In this document: one piece after another, positions 1-11,607 of the stretch
How the letters are laid out: each line of letters starts with the position of its first letter
Position numbering within the stretch: position 1 is the first letter of the stretch
DNA from: Scleromatobacter sp964418745
GTDB lineage: Bacteria; Pseudomonadota; Gammaproteobacteria; Burkholderiales; Burkholderiaceae_C
NCBI GenBank assembly: GCA_964418745.1
Contig: CAYQMX010000029.1
Location: 25,857 to 89,856 of the forward strand
Length of the DNA: 64,000 nucleotides
Direction: 5' to 3'
Notes under the pieces: generated by a model
Seen by the model: the letters and a program-made list of their open reading frames with translations, nothing else
Database searches by the model: none
Told to the model about the DNA's origin: nothing
Position numbers and translations under genes: made by a program

Positions 1-1
1 C

Positions 2-562
2 ATGATGGAGGTCGGCTTCCAGCTGTACAACGACATGCTGTCCGAGGCGGTGCGCGCGCTGAAGTCGGGCCGCGAGCCCGACCTGCTGTCGCCCACCGGC
101 GCCTTCGGCGGCGGCATCGACATCAAGCTGCACGCCCCCGCCCTGCTGCCCGACGCCTACTGCGGAGACGTGCAGACCCGGCTGTCGCTGTACAAGCGCC
201 TGGCCACCGCCGAGCGTCCCGAGACGCTGGACAACCTGCTCGAGGAGATCACCGACCGCTTCGGCAAGCTCCCCGCCCAGGGCCAGACGCTGTTCGACAC
301 CCACCGCCTGCGCGTGCTCGCGAAGAGCTACGGCGTGCTGAAGGTGGACGCCAACCCCAAGGTCATGAACATCACCTTCCGGCCCAACCCGCCGATCGAC
401 CCGATGCGCATCATCGAGCTGGTGCAGAAGAACCGCAGCGTCAAGCTGGCCGGCAACGACCGGTTGCGCATCGATCGCGAGATCGCCGAGCCGCACGACC
501 GGGCCCAGTACGTGCGCGACCTCCTGCGCTCGCTCGGCCCGCCGAAGGCGCCCGAGGCCTGA
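2..562 (+). CDS. mfd: Transcription-repair coupling factor Mfd, C-terminal part only
   Basis: This is the last 186 codons of a gene that begins before the window. Mfd is the ATP-dependent translocase that removes RNA polymerase stalled at DNA damage and recruits UvrA. The visible part is the TRCF C-terminal domain (D7), recognisable by EVGFQLYNDML, the LLPD...YCGDVQTRLSLYKRLA stretch and a region resembling EITDRFGKLP in E. coli Mfd. The helicase motifs lie upstream and out of view. The stop is TGA at 560-562. The first in-frame Met codons at the window edge are internal residues, not starts. rmuC follows 47 bp downstream on the same strand. Confidence 0.93.
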   Translation: MMEVGFQLYNDMLSEAVRALKSGREPDLLSPTGAFGGGIDIKLHAPALLPDAYCGDVQTRLSLYKRLATAERPETLDNLLEEITDRFGKLPAQGQTLFDTHRLRVLAKSYGVLKVDANPKVMNITFRPNPPIDPMRIIELVQKNRSVKLAGNDRLRIDREIAEPHDRAQYVRDLLRSLGPPKAPEA

Positions 563-609
563 GCGGGGCGCCGCGCTGGCGCACCGGGTGAGCCCGTGCC
601 CGGGCGACA

Positions 610-2217
610 ATGGACGCCATGAACCCGGTCTCCAGCTCCCTGCTCGTCGTCTTCGCCCTGCTCTTCATCGTCGCGCTGGTCGTCGGCCTGGCCGTCGGCC
701 TGCGACTGGCGCGCGCCCGGGCGCAGTCGCAGGTCGACGCCGCGCTGGCACAGGCCGGCGGCGCCGCCCAGGTGGAGCTCGCCCAGGCCCGCGAGCGGCT
801 GCGCGCGGGCGAGCAGGCGCTGGCCGCGCTGCAGGCCGACCTGGCGCGCGCCCGCGCCGAGGCCGACAGCGTGCGCGCCGACGTGCTGAGGGTGTCCGCC
901 AGCGAAGCCCAGAAGCACCAGCACGCCGCTTCGCTCGCCGAACGCGTGGCCGAACTGGAAACCCGGGCGCGCGAGGCGGCCGCCCTGCTCGAGAACCGCA
1001 ACGCGGCACTGCAGACGGCCCACGCCGAGCTCGCCCACGCCCGCACGCGCGCCGACGCGGACCGCGCGAGCGCGCAGGAGAAGCTGCAGCTGCTCACCGA
1101 CGCGAAGACGGCGCTGTCGGACCAGTTCAAGACGCTGGCCACCGAGATCCTCGAGGAGAAGTCCAGGCGCTTCGCCGAGCAGAACCAGCAGAACCTGGGC
1201 ACCCTGCTCGACCCGCTGCGCACGCAGCTCAGCGAGTTCAAGGGCAAGGTCGAGGAGGTCTACGTCAAGGAAGGCCAGGAGCGCTTCGCGCTGACCGAGC
1301 AGGTCAAGCAACTGATGGAGCTGAACAAGACCCTCAGCCGCGACGCCACCAACCTGACCAACGCGCTCAAGGGCTCCGCCAAGACCCAGGGCAACTGGGG
1401 CGAGCTGATCCTCGAGCGGGTGCTGGAGGCCTCGGGCCTGGAGAAGGGCCGCGTCTACCACGTGCAGGTGAGCCAGCGCGACGCCGAGGGCAACCTGCAG
1501 CAGCCCGACGTCGTCATCGACCTGCCGCAGGAGCGCAAGCTGGTGGTCGACGCCAAGGTCTCGCTGGTGGCCTACGACCGCTTCGCCTCGGCGTCCGGCG
1601 ACGAGGAACGCGCGCTGGCCGTGCGCCAGCACCTGGACTCGGTGCGCGCGCACATCAAGGGCCTGTCGGCCAAGAACTACCAGGCCCTGTACGGCGTGAA
1701 GTCGCTGGACATGGTGGTGATGTTCGTGCCGATCGAACCCGCGTTCATGCTGGCCGTCACCAGCGACGAGGCGCTGTTCATGGAGGCCTGGCAGCGCAAC
1801 GTGCTGCTGGTGAGCCCGTCCACGCTGCTGTTCGTGGTGCGCACCATCGCCCACCTGTGGCGCCAGGAGGCGCAGACGCGCAACGCGCAGGACATCGCCA
1901 AGCGCGGCACCGAGCTCTACGACAAGCTGGCCGCGTTCGTGGCCGACCTGCAGAAGGTGGGCGCCAAGCTGAAGGACGCGCAGTCGGCCTACGAGGAGGC
2001 CGAGAAGAAGCTGTCCACCGGAAAGGGCAACGTGATCCGGCAGGCCGAGATGCTCAAGGGCCTGGGCCTGAAGACCAGCAAGACGCTGCCGCCCACGCTG
2101 GTCGACGCGTCGCACGACGGCGACGGCCTGCCGGCGATCGCCGGCGAGGCCGGGACCCCGCCGCCCTCGCTGTTCGACGGCCTCGAGGGCCTCGAAGGCC
2201 TCCAGGGCGAAGCCTAG
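610..2217 (+). CDS. rmuC: DNA recombination protein RmuC
   Basis: A 535-residue RmuC-family protein, a membrane-anchored putative nuclease that limits rearrangement at inverted repeats. Residues about 10-32 form one hydrophobic transmembrane segment. Residues about 40-190 are a long Ala/Glu/Arg-rich coiled coil, and the conserved RmuC core runs from about 195 to 480. The core contains KTQGNWGELILERVLEASGL near residue 257, then a PD...VVDAKVSL arrangement near 299-318 that fits the PD-(D/E)xK-like nuclease site proposed for this family. The Met at 619 is an equally possible start; neither has a clear ribosome-binding site. It converges with the response regulator that ends at 2235. Confidence 0.93.
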   Translation: MDAMNPVSSSLLVVFALLFIVALVVGLAVGLRLARARAQSQVDAALAQAGGAAQVELAQARERLRAGEQALAALQADLARARAEADSVRADVLRVSASEAQKHQHAASLAERVAELETRAREAAALLENRNAALQTAHAELAHARTRADADRASAQEKLQLLTDAKTALSDQFKTLATEILEEKSRRFAEQNQQNLGTLLDPLRTQLSEFKGKVEEVYVKEGQERFALTEQVKQLMELNKTLSRDATNLTNALKGSAKTQGNWGELILERVLEASGLEKGRVYHVQVSQRDAEGNLQQPDVVIDLPQERKLVVDAKVSLVAYDRFASASGDEERALAVRQHLDSVRAHIKGLSAKNYQALYGVKSLDMVVMFVPIEPAFMLAVTSDEALFMEAWQRNVLLVSPSTLLFVVRTIAHLWRQEAQTRNAQDIAKRGTELYDKLAAFVADLQKVGAKLKDAQSAYEEAEKKLSTGKGNVIRQAEMLKGLGLKTSKTLPPTLVDASHDGDGLPAIAGEAGTPPPSLFDGLEGLEGLQGEA

Positions 2218-2234
2218 CGGGCCAGCACGCCGCC

Positions 2235-2939
2235 TCAGGCGACGCGGCCGCCGACCCGTCCCAGCCAGTACACCGCCTGCGCCATCGCCCGCTCCGCGCC
2301 GGGCCGACCCTCGGCCAGCAGCGCCAGCGCGTCCGAGATCAGCTGCTCGATGCGCGGGGCACCCAGCGTCAACGCCGCGGTGCGGCAGGCGTCGGCCTTC
2401 TGCGTGAAGACCGTCCGGGCCTGCGGGCCGGCGTCCGGCGCCGCCAGTTGCAGCGCGAGCGCGGCCAGGCCCTGCACCTGCTGCATGAAGGCGCCCACGT
2501 AGCGGGCATGGCGCGCGGCGTCGACGCGCAGCCGGGCCGTCGCGGCATCGACCGGTTCCAGGATGCCGGCGTCGAGCTGCGCCAGCACGCGCAGGATGCG
2601 GATCACCGTGTCCGGGCCGACCGGCTTGACGAGAAAGCCCTGCAGGTCGGCACGCGTCGCGTCCAGCACGGTGGCGCGGTCGGCGGTGGAGGTGATCAGC
2701 ATCGCCGGCACGCGCTTCAACGCGGGCGCGGCCCGCAGGCGCGCGACCAGCGCCAGGCCGTCGGGCGGCGGCATGCGCACGTCCAGGCAGACCAGGTCGA
2801 AGCAGCGTTCGGTGTCCAGCGCCGCCCACGCGGCGGCGCCGTCCTCGGCGAACACGATCTCCGGGTTGCCGCACTGGCGCAGCACGTCCTCCATCGCAAG
2901 GCGCGAGACGAGGTCGTCGTCGGCGACCAGGATGCGCAT
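2235..2939 (-). CDS. Response regulator: receiver plus degenerate HPt-like C-terminal domain
   Basis: A 234-residue protein with an intact CheY-like receiver at residues 1-125: acidic pocket D7-D9, phosphoacceptor D53 in CLDVRMP, T83/S84 and K105. There is no DNA-binding domain. Residues 140-234 are helical, and around 181-197 the sequence KADACRTAALTLGAPRI aligns with the HPt signature (AHxLKGxAxxLGA) with Asp183 where the phosphorylated His should be. It is transcribed after the hybrid kinase at 2978-6007. The chosen start at 2939 has a strong AGGGAGG site 5 nt upstream. An alternative ATG at 2978 overlaps the kinase stop (ATGA) and would add 13 residues. The likely role is an accessory receiver or phosphate sink for that kinase. 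Confidence 0.88.
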   Translation of the reverse strand: MRILVADDDLVSRLAMEDVLRQCGNPEIVFAEDGAAAWAALDTERCFDLVCLDVRMPPPDGLALVARLRAAPALKRVPAMLITSTADRATVLDATRADLQGFLVKPVGPDTVIRILRVLAQLDAGILEPVDAATARLRVDAARHARYVGAFMQQVQGLAALALQLAAPDAGPQARTVFTQKADACRTAALTLGAPRIEQLISDALALLAEGRPGAERAMAQAVYWLGRVGGRVA

Positions 2940-2977
2940 GGCCGGCCTCCCTGATTCTGCTGTCGGCATCGCGGGCA

Positions 2978-6007
<3,030 letters not shown>

Positions 6008-6038
6008 GCGCAGGGGCTTTCAAAAGACCGGTCGGTGC

Positions 6039-6063
6039 GCCGCATGCAGCCATGGCATGCGGC
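6039..6063. repeat. 9-bp perfect inverted repeat between the kinase and serB
   Basis: GCCGCATGC and GCATGCGGC are separated by 7 nt, 32 bp upstream of the kinase start in the 203-bp gap shared with serB. No run of T follows on either strand, so it looks more like an operator or leader hairpin than a terminator. A possible serB -10 element, TAAAAT, lies at 6179-6184 without a convincing -35. Confidence 0.5.
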
Positions 6064-6210
6064 AACGCGTCCGGATTGTCCTGCGGATTTCACGTCGAGT
6101 GGCATGAAATGCGAGCAAAACGCGCAATGACGAAGCCTGGGGCGCCGGGAAGTGAAGCGTCGCGCCTCCGCGCCGCCATAAAATAGCGGGCTATCCACCG
6201 CCTGCATCCC

Positions 6211-6918
6211 ATGAGCCTCGATCTCCCGAGCGGCCTCGTCGTCCGCGGCTTCAACCCGCCGTTGCGCCTCGCCGACTTCCGCCTGGCGGCGTTCGACATG
6301 GATTCGACGCTGATCGACATCGAATGCGTCGACGAGATCGCCGCCGCCGTGGGCCTGAAGGCCGAGGTCGCCGCCATCACCGAGGCGACGATGCGCGGCG
6401 AGATCGCCGATTTCAAGGAAAGCCTGCGCCGCCGCGTGGCGCTGCTGGCCGGCGTGCGCGAGGAAGCCCTCCACGAGATCTGGACGAACACGCTGCACCT
6501 GAATCCCGGCGTCGAGAACTTCCTGGCCACCCTGCGCGAGGCGGGGCTGAAGACCTTGCTCGTGTCCGGCGGGTTCACCTTCTTCAGCGACCGCGTGGCG
6601 CAGCGCCTGGCCATGGACTACACCCGCGCCAACGTGCTGGAGATGGTGGATGGCGCCCTCACCGGCCGCGTGCTCGCCCAGCCCTGGGGCGACATCGTCG
6701 ACGGCCTGGAAAAGCGCCGCACGCTGCTGCAGACCTGCGAGCACCTGGGCATCCCGCCGAGCCAGGCCATCGCGGTGGGCGACGGCGCCAACGACCTGCC
6801 GATGATGGCCGCGGCCGGGTTGTCGATCGCGTACCACGCCAAGCCGGCGGTGCGCGCGCAGGCCATGCTGGCCATCAACGAGGGCGGGATGGACGACGCC
6901 CTGGCCGTCCTCCGGTAG
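6211..6918 (+). CDS. serB: Phosphoserine phosphatase
   Basis: A 235-residue HAD-superfamily enzyme that hydrolyses O-phosphoserine to serine, the last step of serine synthesis. The nucleophile and acid/base pair are D29 and D31 in AFDMDSTLID. The following IECVDEIA is the typical SerB continuation. Motif II is LLVSGGFTFF, and the Mg-binding motif IV is GDGANDLPMM at about 190-199. The N-terminal regulatory ACT extension of some SerB proteins is absent. The stop codon is 3 bp from the convergent small gene at 6922. The start ATG is preceded by a weak A-rich -10-like element only. Confidence 0.95.
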   Translation: MSLDLPSGLVVRGFNPPLRLADFRLAAFDMDSTLIDIECVDEIAAAVGLKAEVAAITEATMRGEIADFKESLRRRVALLAGVREEALHEIWTNTLHLNPGVENFLATLREAGLKTLLVSGGFTFFSDRVAQRLAMDYTRANVLEMVDGALTGRVLAQPWGDIVDGLEKRRTLLQTCEHLGIPPSQAIAVGDGANDLPMMAAAGLSIAYHAKPAVRAQAMLAINEGGMDDALAVLR

Positions 6919-6921
6919 GGC

Positions 6922-7266
6922 TCAGGCGGCGCTGGCGACCAGCGGGCGGGCGTCGACGCTGGAGAACCAGTCGGCGTAGGGCGAATTCTTGGCCAGGGTG
7001 CGGTTGTAGTCCGGCGCACCGTCCTTCCACCACACCTTGCCGCGTTCGCCGAGTCCGACCTGGGCGGCGGCGATGAGCTGGCGGGCCGCCGCGATGGCGT
7101 CCTCGTCGCCGGCGGCCTTGGCCGACTTCAGCGCGCGCCGGCCGTTGAGCAGTTCGCGGATGTAGCGCACCTTCGCAGCGGCCGCCAGCGACGGATTGGC
7201 GGCGCGCCAGAGGCGGCCCTGGATCACGGTGTAGCGCCCGTCCGGTGTCGTCAGCTCGGAAGTCAT
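6922..7266 (-). CDS. Conserved hypothetical protein, 114 residues
   Basis: A small soluble protein with no signal peptide, membrane segment or metal motif. The N-terminus (DGRYTVIQGRLWRAANPSL) and the C-terminus (GKVWWKDGAPDYNRTL ... SPYADWF) carry most aromatic and invariant-looking residues and flank a basic Ala/Arg-rich helical middle. I recognise the pattern as a family of unknown function common in proteobacteria and cannot assign a role. Base composition and codon use match its neighbours. It converges with serB and lies 96 bp downstream of hrpA on the same strand; the short GC hairpin at 7351-7363 at the hrpA stop suggests it may be transcribed separately. Confidence 0.8.
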   Translation of the reverse strand: MTSELTTPDGRYTVIQGRLWRAANPSLAAAAKVRYIRELLNGRRALKSAKAAGDEDAIAAARQLIAAAQVGLGERGKVWWKDGAPDYNRTLAKNSPYADWFSSVDARPLVASAA

Positions 7267-7362
7267 CCGGCAATGTAGACGAGCGTTCAGGGGGGATTGA
7301 TGCGAAAAGCTACCGGAATACCCCCTTCCGATACAGCTTGATACATGAAAGGCCGGCCCGGC

Positions 7363-10300
7363 CTAGCGGCTCAGCTGTTCCCAGGCCTTGTCCAGCCGCT
7401 TGACGCTCACCGGCTGCGGCGTGCGCAGTTCCTGCGCGAACAGGCTCACCCGCAATTCCTCCAGCAGCCAGCGGTATTCGGCCAGGCGCGCGTCGACGGC
7501 GCCCTTGCGGTCGGCCAGCGCCCGCAGGTAGCGCTGCTCCACCGGGCGCAGCTCGGCCAGGCGCTGGGCGTCGCGCGCGGGCTCGGCGCGCAGCTTGTCC
7601 AGGCGCAGCGCGATGCCCTTGAGGTAGCGCGGCAGGTGCTGCAGCTGCGCCCACGGCGTCGTGGCGACGAAGCGCCGCGGCATCAGGCGCTGGAGCTGCG
7701 CCTGCACGTCGTCGACGACCTCCCTGGGCGCGCGGGCATCCTTGAGCTTGCGCGTGGCGGCGGCGTACTCCACCAGCACCGCGTGCGCCTGGCGCGCCAC
7801 CTCCTGCGCGATGAGGTTCAGGCGGCTGCGGCCGACCTCGAGGCGGCGGCGGAAGTCGACCTCGTCGGCGGGCAGGGGCTCCTCGAGGAATGCGCGGTCG
7901 ATGGCGACGTCGACGATCTGCTCGCGCAGTTCCTCGGCCGTGCCCAGGGGCATGAAGTACACCGACATCTTCACCAGGTCGGGGATGTTGCGCTCGAGGA
8001 ACTTGAGCGGCTCCTTCAGCGACAGCGCCAGCAGCCGGCGCAGCCCGGCGCGGTGCCTGGCGGCCGCCACGTCGGGCTCGTCGAACACCTCGATCTCGAC
8101 GTGCGAGCCCTTGTCGATCAGCGCGGGAAAGCCGATCAGCGTCTGGCCGCCCTTGGCGATCTCCATCAGCTCGGGCAGTTGGCCGAAGGTCCAGGCCGTG
8201 TACCTGGCCGCGACGACCGGGGCCGCGGGCGCCGACGCCGGCGGCGACTCCGCGCGGGCGCCGACGCCCCGGCCTGCCGGCGCGGGCGCGGGCGCCGGGG
8301 CCGCGACGGCCGGCGCAGCGGACGGCAGCTTCAACGCCGCCAGCGCCTGGAACGCCGACCGCGCCTGGCCGCCCAGCTCGGACTTCAGCGTCGCCAGGTT
8401 GCGCCCCATGCCCAGCTGGCGGCCGTGCTCGTCGACCACGCGGAAGTTCATGAAGTGGTGCGGCGACAGCGTCTCCAGCTTGAAGTCGTTGCGCTGCACG
8501 GCGATCTGGGTGCGCTCCCTGACCGCCTTGAGCAGCACCTCCAGCAGCTCGCCCTGCGCGAAGTCGTGCGTGGCGACGAACTCGGCGACGTAGTCGGGCA
8601 ACGGCACCAGGCGCGAGCGCGGCCGCTGGTGCAGGCTCTTGACCAGCGCCAGCACCTTGGCCTCCAGCATGCCCGGCACCAACCAGTCGACGCGCTCGGC
8701 GTTGACCTGGTTGAGCGCGTAGATGGGCACCGTCACCGTCAGGCCGTCCTTGGCGTCGCCCGGCTCGTGCAGATAGACCACCGCGCAGTCGACGCCGCCC
8801 AGGCGGATCGTCTTCGGGAACGATGCCGTGGTGATGCCCGCGGCCTCGTGGCGCATCAGCTCGTCGCGCGTGAGCATCAGCAGCTTCGGTTGCTTGCGCT
8901 GTTCCTCGCGGTACCACTTCTCGAACGTGGCGCCGCTGACCACGCCGGCGGGCACCTGCTGGTCGTAGAAGGCGTAGATCAGCTCGTCGTCCACCAGCAC
9001 GTCCTGGCGGCGCGACTTGTGCTCGAGATCCTGCACCTGGGCGATCATCTTCTGGTTGTGGGCGAGGAACGGCAGGCGCGTGTCCCATTCGCCGTGCACG
9101 AGGGCCTCGCGCAGGAAGATCTCGCGTGCGACCACCGGGTCGACGAGGCCGAAGTTCACGCGCTTGTTCTGGTACAGCACGATGCCGTACAGCGTGGCGC
9201 GCTCCAGCGCGATGACCTCGGCGGCCTTCTTCTCCCAGTGCGGCTCGAGCAGCTGCGTCTTCAGCAGGTGGCCGGCGATGCCGGGAATCCACTGCGGGTC
9301 GATCGCGGCGATGCCGCGGCCGTACAGGCGTGTCGTCTCCACCAGTTCGGCGGTGACGATCCAGCGGCCCGGCTTCTTCGACAGGTGGGCGCCGGGATGG
9401 CGCCAGAAGCGGATGCCGCGCGCGCCCAGGTACCACTCGTCGTCGTCGCTCTTCTGCCCGATGTTGCCCAGCAGCCCGGCCAGCATCGCCAGGTGGACCT
9501 GGTCGTAGTCGGCGGCCACCGTGTTGAGCTGCCAGCCGTGGTCGGCGACCACCGTCAGCAGCTGCGAATGGATGTCGCGCCACTCGCGCACGCGGCGCAC
9601 GCTGACGAAGTTCTCGCGCAGCAACTGCTCGTGGCGGCGGTGGCTCAGCTTGTGCGTGGCCGGCACGGCGGGCGTGCCCGCCTGCGCGCCGCCGTACCGC
9701 GCCTGCGCGGAGGCGCCGCGCGCGGGCCGCGGGCCAAGCGGTGCCGCGGCGAGATCGACGCCCTCGGACTGGCCGCCGCGCGACAGGTCCAGCCACTTCC
9801 AGAGCTTGAGGTAGCCCATGAACTCCGAGCGCTCGTCGTCGAACTTCTTGTGCTTCTCGTCGGCCGCCTGGGCCTGCTCCATCGGCCGGTCGCGCACGTC
9901 CTGGCCCGACAGCGCCGAGGCGATGACCAGCACCTCGGTCAGGCAGTGGCGCTCGCGCGCCTCCAGGATCATGCGGCCCACGCGCGGGTCGAGCGGCAGG
10001 CGCGCGAGCTCGGTGCCGATCGGCGTGAGCTCGTTGAAGTCGTCCACCGCGTTGAGCTCGCCCAGCAGCGCGTAGCCGTCGGCGATCGCCTTGCGCGGCG
10101 GCTCCTCCAGGAACGGGAAATCCTCCACCGCGCCGAAGCGCAGGCTCTTCATGCGCAGGATGACGCCGGCCAGCGACGAGCGCAGGATCTCGGGGTCGGT
10201 GAACTTCGGGCGCCCGGCGAAGTCCTTCTCGTCGAACAGCCGGATGCAGGTGCCGTTGGCGACGCGGCCGCAGCGGCCGGCGCGCTGGTTGCACGCCGCC

Positions 10301-11397
10301 TGGCTGATCGGCTCGATCTGCAGCTGCTCGACCTTGTTGCGGTAGCTGTAGCGCTTGACGCGCGCCAGGCCGCTGTCGATCACGTAGCGGATGCCCGGCA
10401 CGGTCAGCGAGGTCTCGGCCACGTTGGTGGTGAGCACGATGCGCGGCGCGGCGCCGGTCTCGAACACGCGGTCCTGCTCGGCCTGCGACAGGCGGGCGAA
10501 CAGCGGCAGGATCTCCACGCCCGGCGGATGGTGCTTGCGCAGCGTCTCCGCGGCCTCGCGGATCTCGCGCTCGCCGGGCAGGAACACGAGCACGTCGCCC
10601 GGGCCGCCGCGCCAGAGCTCGTCGACCGCGTCGGCGATGGCCTCGTTCAGCCCGTACTCGCGCGATTCCTCGAACGGCCGCCAGCGCTGCTCGACCGGGA
10701 ACAGGCGGCCGCTGACGGTGATGACCGGGGCCGGCCCCGCGGCCGACTCGAAATGCTTCGCGAAGCGGTCGGCATCGATCGTCGCCGAAGTGACGATCAC
10801 CTTCAGGTCGGGCCGGCGCGGCAGGATCTGGCGCAGGTAGCCCAGCAGGAAGTCGATGTTGAGGCTGCGCTCGTGCGCCTCGTCGATGATGATGGTGTCG
10901 TAGGCGCGCAGCAGCGGGTCGGACTGGGTCTCGGCCAGCAGGATGCCGTCGGTCATCAGCTTGACCGACGCACCGGGCTGGAACTTGTCCTGGAAGCGCA
11001 CCCGGTAGCCCACGACCTCGCCCAGCGGCGAGTTCAGCTCGAAGGCGATGCGCTTGGCGACGCTGGACGCGGCGATGCGGCGCGGCTGGGTGTGGCCGAT
11101 CAGCCCGCCGCCGTTGGCGCGCCCGCGGCCCAGCTCCAGCACGATCTTGGGCAGCTGGGTCGTCTTGCCAGAGCCCGTCTCGCCGCAGACGATCACCACC
11201 TGGTGCTCGCGCAGCGCGCGCGCGATGTCCTCGCGCCGGCTGGAGACCGGCAGCGATTCGGGGTAGGAGATCTTCGGCAGCGGATTGGCCGGCGCCGGCG
11301 CGGCGCGCGGCGGACGCTCGGGGCGATCCGGGCGCGGCGGTCGGGGAGCGGCGGGCGGGCGCGGCGCGGATGCGGGAGGACGGGTAGGCGAATTCAC
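7363..11397 (-). CDS. hrpA: ATP-dependent RNA helicase HrpA
   Basis: A 1344-residue DEAH-box helicase; E. coli HrpA is about 1300. HrpA acts on ribosomes and mRNA, including rescue of stalled ribosomes. After a Pro/Arg-rich N-terminal tail (residues 1-45) come Walker A GETGSGKT (72-79), DEAH (172-175), SAT (204-206) and motif VI QRAGRCGR, then the helicase-associated and OB domains and the long HrpA-specific C-terminal region with DUF3418. A Pro/Ala-rich insert sits near 1020-1060. The start is GTG at 11395-11397, giving VNSPTRPPAS; the ORF stays open well upstream, but that extension is antisense to argA and is rejected. It is divergent from argA with 210 bp between the starts. Confidence 0.94.
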   Translation of the reverse strand: MNSPTRPPASAPRPPAAPRPPRPDRPERPPRAAPAPANPLPKISYPESLPVSSRREDIARALREHQVVIVCGETGSGKTTQLPKIVLELGRGRANGGGLIGHTQPRRIAASSVAKRIAFELNSPLGEVVGYRVRFQDKFQPGASVKLMTDGILLAETQSDPLLRAYDTIIIDEAHERSLNIDFLLGYLRQILPRRPDLKVIVTSATIDADRFAKHFESAAGPAPVITVSGRLFPVEQRWRPFEESREYGLNEAIADAVDELWRGGPGDVLVFLPGEREIREAAETLRKHHPPGVEILPLFARLSQAEQDRVFETGAAPRIVLTTNVAETSLTVPGIRYVIDSGLARVKRYSYRNKVEQLQIEPISQAACNQRAGRCGRVANGTCIRLFDEKDFAGRPKFTDPEILRSSLAGVILRMKSLRFGAVEDFPFLEEPPRKAIADGYALLGELNAVDDFNELTPIGTELARLPLDPRVGRMILEARERHCLTEVLVIASALSGQDVRDRPMEQAQAADEKHKKFDDERSEFMGYLKLWKWLDLSRGGQSEGVDLAAAPLGPRPARGASAQARYGGAQAGTPAVPATHKLSHRRHEQLLRENFVSVRRVREWRDIHSQLLTVVADHGWQLNTVAADYDQVHLAMLAGLLGNIGQKSDDDEWYLGARGIRFWRHPGAHLSKKPGRWIVTAELVETTRLYGRGIAAIDPQWIPGIAGHLLKTQLLEPHWEKKAAEVIALERATLYGIVLYQNKRVNFGLVDPVVAREIFLREALVHGEWDTRLPFLAHNQKMIAQVQDLEHKSRRQDVLVDDELIYAFYDQQVPAGVVSGATFEKWYREEQRKQPKLLMLTRDELMRHEAAGITTASFPKTIRLGGVDCAVVYLHEPGDAKDGLTVTVPIYALNQVNAERVDWLVPGMLEAKVLALVKSLHQRPRSRLVPLPDYVAEFVATHDFAQGELLEVLLKAVRERTQIAVQRNDFKLETLSPHHFMNFRVVDEHGRQLGMGRNLATLKSELGGQARSAFQALAALKLPSAAPAVAAPAPAPAPAGRGVGARAESPPASAPAAPVVAARYTAWTFGQLPELMEIAKGGQTLIGFPALIDKGSHVEIEVFDEPDVAAARHRAGLRRLLALSLKEPLKFLERNIPDLVKMSVYFMPLGTAEELREQIVDVAIDRAFLEEPLPADEVDFRRRLEVGRSRLNLIAQEVARQAHAVLVEYAAATRKLKDARAPREVVDDVQAQLQRLMPRRFVATTPWAQLQHLPRYLKGIALRLDKLRAEPARDAQRLAELRPVEQRYLRALADRKGAVDARLAEYRWLLEELRVSLFAQELRTPQPVSVKRLDKAWEQLSR

Positions 11398-11511
11398 GAG
11401 CCGACGATTATCTCGCGTGCGCAGTCCCCTTCCTTTGGCGCCTTTGCCAAACTCCAGCGACAATGCCGATCGCCCACCGTTTCCGCCGCCGGCGCTCACT
11501 CGTTGGAAAGC

Positions 11512-11598
11512 GCCCCCAAGCTCCCGGGAAGCGAGGATCACATCCGAGCCGATCCGGGCTCCCCCTCGGGGGGCAGCGACCAGCGGGAGCGTGGGGGC
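11512..11598. repeat. Long imperfect inverted repeat just upstream of argA
   Basis: Arms at 11512-11526 and 11584-11598 (CCCCCAAGCTCCCG against CGGGAGCGTGGGGG) match at all but one position. Nested inside is CCCCCTCGGGGGG. The right arm ends only 9 bp before the argA ATG. This is the style of the dispersed GC-rich intergenic repeats found in many Burkholderiales genomes; a related GC-rich element follows rpoD at 18487-18561. It may fold in the argA leader RNA. Confidence 0.6.
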
Positions 11599-11607
11599 CA
11601 ACATTTC

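Noticed and set aside
328..2874. 848-codon minus-strand frame
   Set aside because: It is antisense to rmuC and out of frame with the response regulator; the product is Arg/Gly/Leu-rich with no domain.
7345..11607. Long plus-strand open frame leading into argA
   Set aside because: It is antisense to hrpA, whose helicase motifs are complete; only the part from 11608 matches ArgA.
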